Source: CBDUXP01 sp965371225 [NCBI: uncultured bacterium] (lineage in GTDB: Bacteria; Abyssobacteria; SURF-5; CBDUXP01). Taken from it: a stretch of 64,000 nt of DNA. Below are positions 8,298 to 15,389 of this stretch, one piece after another. A program made the translations under genes and the position numbers. Location of the stretch: contig CBDUXP010000011.1 of NCBI GenBank assembly GCA_965371225.1, positions 25,607-89,606 of the forward strand, read 5' to 3'. Below the pieces are notes generated by a model. The model saw only the letters and a list, made by a program, of their open reading frames with translations. It made no database searches and was not told the origin of the DNA. Each line of letters opens with the position of its first letter. Positions within the stretch are counted from its first letter, which is position 1.

Positions 8298-8711
8298 TTA
8301 CGATTTCGCTTTCGCCTCGGCCGGCGCGTCGTCCGGCATCCGAACTTTCTCCCCGCCGAACACCAGCTCGATCTGGTAGCCGTCGGGATCCTTGACGAAC
8401 GCGTAGCGGCCGTTGAACGGGCGGTACTCCGGCACGCCCTTCGCGATCAGCGCGTCGTAGAATTCGCCGGGATGTTCCACGGCCACCGCGATGTGGCCAT
8501 ACCCCGTCCCCAGGTCGTACGCGTCCGTATCCCAGTTGTAGGTCAGCTCCAGCATGCTGCCGCCCCCGCCCGGAGGGTGCAGGAATGCCAACGTGAACCG
8601 CCCCGCCTCCACCTCGTGCGTGCGCAACAGCTCGAACCCCAACTGTTCCGTATAGAACGCGACGCTCTTGTCCAAATCCCCCACGCGAATCATCGTGTGC
8701 GCAATGTGCAT
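8298..8711 (-). CDS. gloA: Lactoylglutathione lyase (glyoxalase I)
   Basis: 137 residues, very close to E. coli GloA from the first residue (MHIAHTMIRVGDLDKS). The four metal ligands are all present: H5, E55 (MLELTYNW), H73 (GYGHIAV) and E115 (GYQIELV). It isomerises the hemithioacetal of methylglyoxal and a thiol cofactor. The C-terminal tail (KVRMPDDAPAEAKAKS) is a lineage extension. The ribosome site GGGGGGAGC lies directly before the ATG, and an extended -10 (TGATATACT) is about 35 bases upstream. Confidence 0.95.
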   Translation of the reverse strand: MHIAHTMIRVGDLDKSVAFYTEQLGFELLRTHEVEAGRFTLAFLHPPGGGGSMLELTYNWDTDAYDLGTGYGHIAVAVEHPGEFYDALIAKGVPEYRPFNGRYAFVKDPDGYQIELVFGGEKVRMPDDAPAEAKAKS

Positions 8712-8745
8712 GGTGCTCCCCCCAGTCTTGGGCTCAGTCGCCCAA

Positions 8746-8754
8746 AGTATATCA
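8746..8754 (-). promoter_or_regulatory. Extended -10 element of gloA
   Basis: On the minus strand TGATATACT (hexamer TATACT at 8746-8751 preceded by TGN) lies 35-40 bases before the gloA ATG. No -35 hexamer is recognisable, as expected for an extended -10 promoter. Confidence 0.45.
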
Positions 8755-8808
8755 ACCGCCCCCGCCCGCCGCGCCGGGTGTCGACGGCGCCGGCGCGGCG
8801 CCCGCGGC

Positions 8809-8837
8809 TTGACCGGCGCGCGGCGCGGGCGCACAAT
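8809..8837 (+). promoter_or_regulatory. Promoter of the globin-coupled diguanylate cyclase
   Basis: TTGACC (8809-8814), 17 bases, CACAAT (8832-8837), ending 37 bases before ATG 8875. It faces away from the gloA promoter, so the two genes are divergently transcribed. Confidence 0.55.
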
Positions 8838-8874
8838 ACTGCGGGCAGGATATCCAGGCTGGAAAGGCTTGCCG

Positions 8875-10095
8875 ATGTCCGCACACGAGTACCAGTCGAC
8901 TCCGCCGGCGCCGGCCGCCGCGCCCCCGACGTCCATGACTTCCGAACCCCTCGATTCCATCCTCGCCGCTTCGCGGGATGGGGCCCCGTCCCCGCCTGCC
9001 GCCTCAGGGGATGGCCACACGGCCCTGCGGCGAACCGACCTCACGCTGATGGAGCAGTTGCGCATCAGCGAGAGCGACGTGGCGCGCCGCAAGGAGCTGC
9101 TCGACCTCACCCCGGCGGACGAAGCGCTCCTGGCGTCGTGCCAGGCGTTCATGGCGGAAGAGGTCGGCGGGGTCGTTGACGAGTTCTATGCCATCCAGAC
9201 GTCCAACGAGGAGATCGCGGCGCTGATCGGCGATGCGGACACTCTGCGGCGCCTGCACGTCGCGCAGACGCATTACATCCTCGACCTCTTTCACGGCCAC
9301 TACGACATGGCGTACGTCAACAACCGCTTGCGGCTGGGGATCGTGCACAAGCGCATCGGCCTGGAATCGCGCATGTACCTCTGCGCGGTGCGGACGCTCA
9401 CCAGCCTTCTGCGCGAGCGAATCGCCAGGCACGTGACGGACCCGCCGCGGCGGCAGGCGGTCAGCGCCGCGCTGGAGAAGATGATGTACTTCGACACGTC
9501 GCTGGTCTTCGATACGTACATCGGAGAACTGGTCAGTGAAGTCGAGGCGGGGCGGCGGAAAGTCGAGGCCTACGCCAGCAGCCTGGAGGAGCAGGTGGCC
9601 GAGCGCACGCGGCAGCTCGAGGAACTCTCCCGGCGCGACGACCTGACGGGCCTGTACAGCCACCGCACGCTGGGCGAATTCCTCCAGCGCGACGTGCTGC
9701 AGGCCCGGCGGCGCGCCCAGGCCCTGAGCCTGCTGTACCTGGACGTAGACAACTTCAAGGAGATCAACGACCGGGACGGCCACCAGGCCGGGGACGACGT
9801 CCTGAAGGCCGTCGCGGACGTGCTCCGCGCCGTCTGCCGGGAGGTGGACGTGCCTTGCCGGTATGGGGGCGACGAGTTCTGCCTGATCCTGCCGGACTGC
9901 GACGCGCCGGACGCGCAGAAGGTGGGCGAGCGGCTGATCGCCGCGCTGCGCGAGGCCCGCCCGGACGTGAGCGTCAGCATCGGTGTTGCCCGGATGGACC
10001 CCGAAGAGATGATCGATCCCGACGAACTCGTGCGGCGCGCAGACCGCAAGATGTACGAGGCCAAGCGCGCCGTCGGCTCCCAAGTCCGCCACTAG
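8875..10095 (+). CDS. Globin-coupled diguanylate cyclase
   Basis: 406 residues: a proline-rich head, a protoglobin-type sensor globin (about 60-220), a short coiled-coil linker (about 225-255) and a GGDEF domain (about 255-406). The globin has the proximal heme-ligand motif IVHKRIGL with H158. The catalytic GGDEF is intact at 331-335, and an inhibitory site REVD (322-325) lies five residues upstream, so product inhibition by c-di-GMP is expected. In characterised relatives (DosC/YddV type) O2 or another gas on the heme controls c-di-GMP synthesis. ATG 8875 follows GGAAAGG. No EAL phosphodiesterase partner is in the window. Confidence 0.92.
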   Translation: MSAHEYQSTPPAPAAAPPTSMTSEPLDSILAASRDGAPSPPAASGDGHTALRRTDLTLMEQLRISESDVARRKELLDLTPADEALLASCQAFMAEEVGGVVDEFYAIQTSNEEIAALIGDADTLRRLHVAQTHYILDLFHGHYDMAYVNNRLRLGIVHKRIGLESRMYLCAVRTLTSLLRERIARHVTDPPRRQAVSAALEKMMYFDTSLVFDTYIGELVSEVEAGRRKVEAYASSLEEQVAERTRQLEELSRRDDLTGLYSHRTLGEFLQRDVLQARRRAQALSLLYLDVDNFKEINDRDGHQAGDDVLKAVADVLRAVCREVDVPCRYGGDEFCLILPDCDAPDAQKVGERLIAALREARPDVSVSIGVARMDPEEMIDPDELVRRADRKMYEAKRAVGSQVRH

Positions 10096-10125
10096 GCGCC
10101 TCGGCCGCGCGATCGCCTGGTCCGG

Positions 10126-10154
10126 TTGTCCGGTCTCCGAAGGCCCCGTATAAT
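10126..10154 (+). promoter_or_regulatory. Promoter of the Xaa-Pro aminopeptidase, near-leaderless
   Basis: TTGTCC (10126-10131), 17 bases, TATAAT (10149-10154). The ATG at 10164 is only nine bases after the -10, so transcription probably starts within a few bases of the start codon. No ribosome site precedes the ATG, which fits a leaderless mRNA. Confidence 0.6.
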
Positions 10155-10163
10155 CCCCAGCCC

Positions 10164-11486
10164 ATGCCTGCGCCCCCCTCCCTGGCCGCGGAACATCGCG
10201 CCGCGGTGCTGCACCGGCTGGCGGCGGAGAACGCCGTGGCAGTGGTGCCGACCGCGCCCCTGCGCTGCTTCAGCAACGACGTGGATTACACGCCCTACCG
10301 GCCCGACTCGGATTTCCGGTTCCTGACCGACTTCCCCGAGCCGGATGCGGTGGCGGTGCTCGCGCCGGGGGACGAGGGGCCCGCGTTCATTCTGTTCGTC
10401 CCCCCGCGCAATCCCGAGGAGGAAACCTGGACGGGGAGAATCCAGGGTGTCGAGGGTGCGACAGAGGCGTTCGGTGCGGATGCGGCGTATCCCATCGAGG
10501 CGCTTGCTGACGAATTGCCGGCGTTCCTGGCCGACCGCACGAAGGTGTACTACCCCCTGCGCCGGTACCCGGACGTGGACGAGCCGGTGCTCAAGGCCAT
10601 GGACACCGTGCGCCGCCGGGTACGCCAGGGGGTGAACCCGCCAGAGGCCATCGCGGAGTTGGGCGCGCTGCTGCACGAACTGCGCTTGCGCAAGTCGCCC
10701 GCGGAGTTGGACCGCCTGCGCGAGGCCATGCGCATCAGCGCCGAGGCGCACGAGGCCGCCATGCGCGCCGCGCGCCCGGGCATCATGGAGTACGAGCTGG
10801 AGGCGCTGGTGAACTACACGTTCCGCCGCCGCGGCGGCGCGGGGCCCGGATACGGCACCATTGTCGCCGGCGGTCCGAACGCGTGCACCCTGCACTACGT
10901 CACCAACGACCAGCCCATCGCCGACGGGCAGCTCGTGCTCCTCGATGCGGGCTGCGAGTGGTACGGCTACACGGCGGACGTGACGCGCACCTGGCCCGTG
11001 AACGGCGCGTTCACGGACGCGCAGGCGGCGGCATACGACGTGGTCCTCGCCGCGAACGAGGCGGGCATCGCGGCGGTGCGGCCCGGCGTGTCCATTTACG
11101 ACGTGCACGAAGCGGCCCTGCGCGTGCTCGTGGAGGGGCTCGTGGAATTGCAGGTACTCGAAGGCCCGGCGGAAGACCGGATCGAGGACGAGAGCTATCG
11201 CCTGTACTTCATGCACCGCACCAGCCACTGGCTGGGGATGGACGTGCACGACGTGGGCGGCTACAAGCTGCACGGCGAGCCGCGGCCCCTGGAGCCGGGT
11301 ATGGTGTTGACGGTCGAGCCGGGCCTGTACTTCGGGGCGGGCACGGCCGCCGCCGAGCGGTTCCAGGGCATCGGCATCCGGATTGAAGACGACGTGGTGG
11401 TGACCGAGTCGGGCCATGAGGTGCTGACCGCCGCCATTCCCAAGGCGCGCACGGACCTGTGCGCCCTCATCGGCGCGGACGCGTAG
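10164..11486 (+). CDS. pepP: Xaa-Pro aminopeptidase (M24B)
   Basis: 440 residues, the normal PepP length: N-terminal creatinase-like domain (1-175) and a pita-bread catalytic domain. The dimetal ligands are all visible: D261 (LLDAGCEWYG), D272 (TADVTRTW), H355 (HRTSHWLGMDVHD), E385 (LTVEPGLYF) and E408 (GIRIEDDV). It removes N-terminal residues ahead of proline and usually needs Mn2+. The start is just downstream of a TATAAT hexamer, implying a leaderless or nearly leaderless transcript. It is followed at 28 bases by the dienelactone-hydrolase gene in the same direction. Confidence 0.95.
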   Translation: MPAPPSLAAEHRAAVLHRLAAENAVAVVPTAPLRCFSNDVDYTPYRPDSDFRFLTDFPEPDAVAVLAPGDEGPAFILFVPPRNPEEETWTGRIQGVEGATEAFGADAAYPIEALADELPAFLADRTKVYYPLRRYPDVDEPVLKAMDTVRRRVRQGVNPPEAIAELGALLHELRLRKSPAELDRLREAMRISAEAHEAAMRAARPGIMEYELEALVNYTFRRRGGAGPGYGTIVAGGPNACTLHYVTNDQPIADGQLVLLDAGCEWYGYTADVTRTWPVNGAFTDAQAAAYDVVLAANEAGIAAVRPGVSIYDVHEAALRVLVEGLVELQVLEGPAEDRIEDESYRLYFMHRTSHWLGMDVHDVGGYKLHGEPRPLEPGMVLTVEPGLYFGAGTAAAERFQGIGIRIEDDVVVTESGHEVLTAAIPKARTDLCALIGADA

Positions 11487-11514
11487 CCCGAGTCCGCGCG
11501 CAGGAGAGCCGAGC

Positions 11515-12288
11515 ATGGCCAACCCCGTAGCTGCTGTTGAAACGACCCGCCCCGATGGGCTCATCGAATCGCACTTGGTGTTCAAGGGGTACCAGGACGC
11601 CGACCTGCGCGCGTACCGGGTGCGGCCGGACCGCGGGAAACCGCAGCCGGCGATCATCGTGGTGCCCGAGTTTCGCGGCATACAGGAAGAGATTCGCGAA
11701 ACCGGCCGCCGCCTGGCCGAGAAGGGCTATGTGGCGCTGGTCCTCGAACCCTTCTCCCGCGAGCAGGAGGAGACGGACCCGGAGGATTTCGACGCGCTGC
11801 TGCAGCGGATGTTCCGGCTCAGCGACCCGATGATGGTCGAGGACATGAAGTGCGCGGCGGCGTTTCTGCGTACGGAAGAGTTCGTGAACGAAGAGCGCAT
11901 CGCCGCGATCGGTTTCTGCATGGGCGGGTTGTACGCGCGGTTGGCCGGCTGTTCCGACGACAGCTTGACCTGCGTGGTGGAGTACTACGGATCAGTCAAG
12001 TACGACGGCACCAGCGAGGCGAAGCCGGTGTCCCCCATCGATGTGGCCAAGGACCTGCACTGCCCCTACCTCGGCTTCTTCGGCGCGAAGGACGAGTTCG
12101 TCCCCGTGGCGCACGTGCACGAGCTGGAACAAGTTTTCCGCGAGCACGACAAGAACGCCGTCTTCGAAATCTACGAGAACGCGGGGCACGCGTTCCTCAA
12201 CGAGGCGCGCGAGTTGTACGTGGAGGACGCGGCAAAGGACGCGTGGGCCAAGACCCTCGCGTTCTTCACGCAGCACCTCCGCGCCTAG
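11515..12288 (+). CDS. Dienelactone hydrolase family protein
   Basis: 257 residues, alpha/beta-hydrolase fold. The nucleophile elbow is GFCMGG with C135, the cysteine that defines dienelactone hydrolases. The acid is D193 (FFGAKDEFVP) and the base H225 (NAGHAFLNE), so the Cys-Asp-His triad is complete. Such enzymes open lactones or hydrolyse related esters, but most members have no known physiological substrate. ATG 11515 has GGAGAGCCGAGC before it. The gene probably shares a transcript with the upstream aminopeptidase. Confidence 0.9.
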   Translation: MANPVAAVETTRPDGLIESHLVFKGYQDADLRAYRVRPDRGKPQPAIIVVPEFRGIQEEIRETGRRLAEKGYVALVLEPFSREQEETDPEDFDALLQRMFRLSDPMMVEDMKCAAAFLRTEEFVNEERIAAIGFCMGGLYARLAGCSDDSLTCVVEYYGSVKYDGTSEAKPVSPIDVAKDLHCPYLGFFGAKDEFVPVAHVHELEQVFREHDKNAVFEIYENAGHAFLNEARELYVEDAAKDAWAKTLAFFTQHLRA

Positions 12289-12327
12289 GGCGCGGCGCGC
12301 CGGCTGGCCCCATATAATGGGGCCGGC

Positions 12328-13350
12328 ATGTTGAAGCCCCCCATCGCGCGTCGCGGAGCCCGCTTCGCTGCGTGGAGTCTCGCCCTTGGCTTGGCCTGCG
12401 CGCCCTCGGAATCGGCGACGCCTGCGCACCCCGTGCCGTCGGTGGACGAGTGGCCGTCGCCCAATCCGAACATGAATATGTTGGCGCGGGGCCAGGGCAT
12501 TGGCCGGGCGCTGGAGCAGCAGCCGCCGCTCCTGGATGAACTCGAGTTCACGGATGGCCGCCGTACGTTCGTGACCGTCGTGGAAGAGGGGGACGGCTGG
12601 TTGGACGTCTTGATGGAGGGCGAAACCGGCGTCACGCAGCAGCGCATTGATGCGGCGGAGGTGGCCGCGCTCCACCGGGCGACCCCGGACGAAGCGCTGC
12701 AACGCCGGCTGGCGCATCTGGTGCGCATCGAGGCGATGGTGGACGGCGCGCGCCCGGCGGCGGCCCCGGCCAGCGCCGGCGCGGCACCCGCCGCCGAGAG
12801 CGTCCCCCCCGCCCCGGTCGCCCCGAAGGGGGTGTGGAACCTGGAGGACGTGTCGAGCCTGGCCGCCCTGTCCGGCGCGCAAGACGTGCGCTGGTGGCCG
12901 GGCGCGCCGGACGAGTATGCGAGCAGCGCGGTCGAGGCGCAGGATCCCGTGTTCGGCCGCCGGGGCGTCTGGGCGCTGCTCGCGACCGACATCGGCCACG
13001 ACGACAGCGTCGGACTCCAAGTCACAATCGCCGCCGAACGGGTCGTCTTCGAACATAGTCCCGGGTTCGCCGGCGCATCGATGGACCAACTGCACGGACA
13101 CTGGCGCCTCCTGGTGGACGGGGAGTTGCGGTGGGAGTATTTCGCCAAGACCGACGCGGACCTGGCGAACGGCCGCTATCCGTACGAGAGCACGCCCATC
13201 ACCCTCGGACCCGGCCAGCACACGGTCACGTGGGAGTTGGAGGGGTGCGACAGCGCCGCCACGTACTTCTGGATCATCGACACGATCGAGTGGCGCGGCG
13301 TGACGCCGCCGCAGTCGGAACCCACCTGGGGCGCGCTGGGCGAAGAATAG
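12328..13350 (+). CDS. Secreted or lipid-anchored protein of unknown function
   Basis: 340 residues. An N-terminal signal-like stretch (AAWSLALGLAC) ends in a cysteine near residue 25 that could be a weak lipobox. A Pro/Ala-rich linker around residues 140-160 separates a small N-terminal domain from a beta-rich C-terminal domain (170-320) with many aromatic residues (WWPGAP, WEYFAK, YFWIIDTIEW). I recognise no family. A TATAAT hexamer at 12313-12318 sits nine bases before the ATG, the same spacing as in the aminopeptidase gene, again without a ribosome site. Confidence 0.65.
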   Translation: MLKPPIARRGARFAAWSLALGLACAPSESATPAHPVPSVDEWPSPNPNMNMLARGQGIGRALEQQPPLLDELEFTDGRRTFVTVVEEGDGWLDVLMEGETGVTQQRIDAAEVAALHRATPDEALQRRLAHLVRIEAMVDGARPAAAPASAGAAPAAESVPPAPVAPKGVWNLEDVSSLAALSGAQDVRWWPGAPDEYASSAVEAQDPVFGRRGVWALLATDIGHDDSVGLQVTIAAERVVFEHSPGFAGASMDQLHGHWRLLVDGELRWEYFAKTDADLANGRYPYESTPITLGPGQHTVTWELEGCDSAATYFWIIDTIEWRGVTPPQSEPTWGALGEE

Positions 13351-13361
13351 GACGAGGCGTG

Positions 13362-14666
13362 CTAGGACGCCTGCCCGTGACGTTGCTGGCGTAACGCGGC
13401 GACCACCTCGTGCCCGAGCAGGACATACACGGGTAGGTACTCCAGCGCCACCAGCCGCAGGTCTTCCTGCCACACCCCTTCGGCCGCCCACGCGGGCATG
13501 ACGTGGTACGCCATCGCCGCGGTGAAGGACCAGCACAGCAGCCCCCAACTGGGCACCACGGCGAGCAGCGGCACGCACCACACCACGTACCACGGGTGCA
13601 CCGTGGGGCCGAGCAGCAGCGCGCACGCGATCAACAGGACCGTGCCGCGCACCGGGTCGGCGCGCTTGGCCAGCAACCACGCGAGCAGGCCCACGCCCAC
13701 CAACCCGAAGGCGAGCTTCAGCACCAGCCGCGGGTCCGTCATCCCCAGCGCACGCAACCCGAGATCGCCCAGGCGAAATAGCCCGTGGTTGAACTCCCAG
13801 TGCGTGGCAAAGGCGCCCAGGCCGGCGAACAGGCGGGGTCCGGCGCCGGCGTAGGGCGCGTACAGCAAGAGCAGCGCGGCGGGAAACACGAGCCAAGCTG
13901 CGCGCCGGGTACGCAGGGCCACCAGGGGCGCCGCCACGCCGCCGAGGAATTTGGAGAGCGTGCTCGCCGCGAGCGCCAGCAGGCTCCAGGCCCCGCGCCC
14001 GCGTTCGTACAGCACGAGGCCGAGCACGAGGAAGCACAGCGGGATGCTGTCGTTGTGCGCGTTCCCCGCAATCTCCAGGAGCACGAGCGGGTGCCACGCG
14101 TACAGCACCACCCGCGCCCGGGGAACGCCGCGCGCATCGCACAAGTGGCCCAGCAGGAAAATGAGCGCCAGGTCGAAGAGCACCACCAGGACGTTGTACG
14201 CGCGGACCGAGTGGTAGACCGCATCCGTCGCCAGAAACAGCCCCTGCATCAGCGGCGGGTAGATGGTCGGCACGTCCTTGTTGTTCACTCGCCACCACAG
14301 GGCGTCCCGCAGGTGTTCCACCTCCGGCGCGTCCGGCGCATGGCGATACGGATTCACCCCGTGCCGCTGCTGCCGGCCGTCCCACGCGTACCGGTACACG
14401 TCGTCGCTCAGCGTCGGCGCGGTGAGCACCAGCGGCAGCCGGAGCAGGACCGCGCCCGCCACCGCGTACGGCCAGAGTGCGCGCGACCGGCCCTGCCACT
14501 GCCACAGCCCGTGGGCGAGCGCGGCGAACGGGACGCCCGTACATAGCACCAGCGCCCACACCACGTTGCCGGCGGGCCGGAGATCGCCGCCCCACTGGAA
14601 CAGCCCGGCGCACGTGGCCAACGACACCAGGGTGAAGGGAAACAGCACGCGCACGCGAAGCGGCAT
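13362..14666 (-). CDS. Polytopic GT-C-type glycosyltransferase-like protein (GT87/DUF2029-like)
   Basis: 434 residues with about 11-12 membrane segments. The first large loop has SDDVYRYAWDGRQQRHGVNPY, the acidic plus WDG and NPY pattern of polyprenol-phosphate-mannose-dependent mannosyltransferases and related GT-C enzymes, and then YPPLMQ. Later motifs SKFLGG and HPWYVVW are also family hallmarks. It likely transfers a hexose from a lipid carrier to an envelope glycan; donor and acceptor are not deducible. Convergent with the upstream secreted protein gene, with 11 bases between stops. Confidence 0.82.
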   Translation of the reverse strand: MPLRVRVLFPFTLVSLATCAGLFQWGGDLRPAGNVVWALVLCTGVPFAALAHGLWQWQGRSRALWPYAVAGAVLLRLPLVLTAPTLSDDVYRYAWDGRQQRHGVNPYRHAPDAPEVEHLRDALWWRVNNKDVPTIYPPLMQGLFLATDAVYHSVRAYNVLVVLFDLALIFLLGHLCDARGVPRARVVLYAWHPLVLLEIAGNAHNDSIPLCFLVLGLVLYERGRGAWSLLALAASTLSKFLGGVAAPLVALRTRRAAWLVFPAALLLLYAPYAGAGPRLFAGLGAFATHWEFNHGLFRLGDLGLRALGMTDPRLVLKLAFGLVGVGLLAWLLAKRADPVRGTVLLIACALLLGPTVHPWYVVWCVPLLAVVPSWGLLCWSFTAAMAYHVMPAWAAEGVWQEDLRLVALEYLPVYVLLGHEVVAALRQQRHGQAS

Positions 14667-14702
14667 GATGAGGAGAGCCTACCCGCCAAGACGCCCTGCC
14701 CA

Positions 14703-14743
14703 AAAGCGGAGCGCCCCGCCAGCGGGGAAACCGGCGGGGCGCT
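14703..14743 (-). terminator. Probable Rho-independent terminator of the small membrane protein gene
   Basis: An 11-pair stem, AGCGCCCCGCC (14710-14720) with GGCGGGGCGCT (14733-14743) and a 12-base loop. On the minus strand it lies about 80 bases after the stop at 14824 and is followed by a short T-run (CCGCTTTTGGG). Confidence 0.5.
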
Positions 14744-14823
14744 GGGAGAGCGACACGGTCCGGGGAGCGGGGGAGGGAGTGGACCGCGCCGCGGGGGTTA
14801 GAAAACGGTTTGCCGCGTCGCGC

Positions 14824-15150
14824 TCAGGTCCCGTTCGTCGCGTCGGGCAGGCGCGGGGCGGCGTCACGGTGCTGCTGCGTATGGATGATCCAGGCCAGGA
14901 CCGCAATGACGCCGAGCAAGACGATGGGATTGAAGACGATGGCCAGCAGGGCCGTCACCAGCGCCCCGGCCAGCGCAAACGGCAGCAGCACGAGACAGAT
15001 CAGTCCGCCGATCAGGGAGCCGATGCCGCCGGCCACCCAGGCGACGATCTTGACCGGCAGCCACAGCACCGCGAACACCAGCTTGAGCAGCCAGATAGCC
15101 ACCGCGGCCACGATAAGGGCGACCCCAAGGGCGAATAATGTTTCCAGCAT
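14824..15150 (-). CDS. Small four-helix membrane protein of unknown function
   Basis: 108 residues, almost entirely hydrophobic in residues 1-92, with three to four membrane segments (LFALGVALIVAAVAIWLL; LWLPVKIVAWVAGGIGSLIGG; the LICLVLLPFALAG region; NPIVLLGVIAVLAWII) and a short polar tail beginning HTQQHRD. No family is recognised with confidence. The likely terminator at 14703-14743 would make it monocistronic. Confidence 0.65.
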   Translation of the reverse strand: MLETLFALGVALIVAAVAIWLLKLVFAVLWLPVKIVAWVAGGIGSLIGGLICLVLLPFALAGALVTALLAIVFNPIVLLGVIAVLAWIIHTQQHRDAAPRLPDATNGT

Positions 15151-15286
15151 TGCCGGCCCTCCCGTCGGGCGTCTCGCCCGCCCACCACAGTATGTACTAC
15201 GGCCGTGGGCGCGGAAAGATTCACCCCCCTCCCCGCGAACGGGGGATATGTGTTAACTCCAATATTTATAACGACTTGCGATCATC

Positions 15287-15321
15287 CCACCCGCGCGATT
15301 TTCCGTTCGGCGCGCGGGTGG
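15287..15321. repeat. Inverted repeat upstream of the zinc-ribbon cyclase gene
   Basis: CCACCCGCGCG (15287-15297) and CGCGCGGGTGG (15311-15321) form a perfect 11-pair stem around an AT-rich 13-base loop. It ends ten bases before a TATGAT hexamer (15331-15336) and about 70 bases before the ATG at 15390. It could be an operator or a terminator-like element; no T-run follows on either strand. Confidence 0.5.
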
Positions 15322-15389
15322 ATTTGTGGATATGATGGGGGGACGCGGCGAGGGGGTCTTCGACAGTGTGCCGCTGACGGGAGCGAGGG

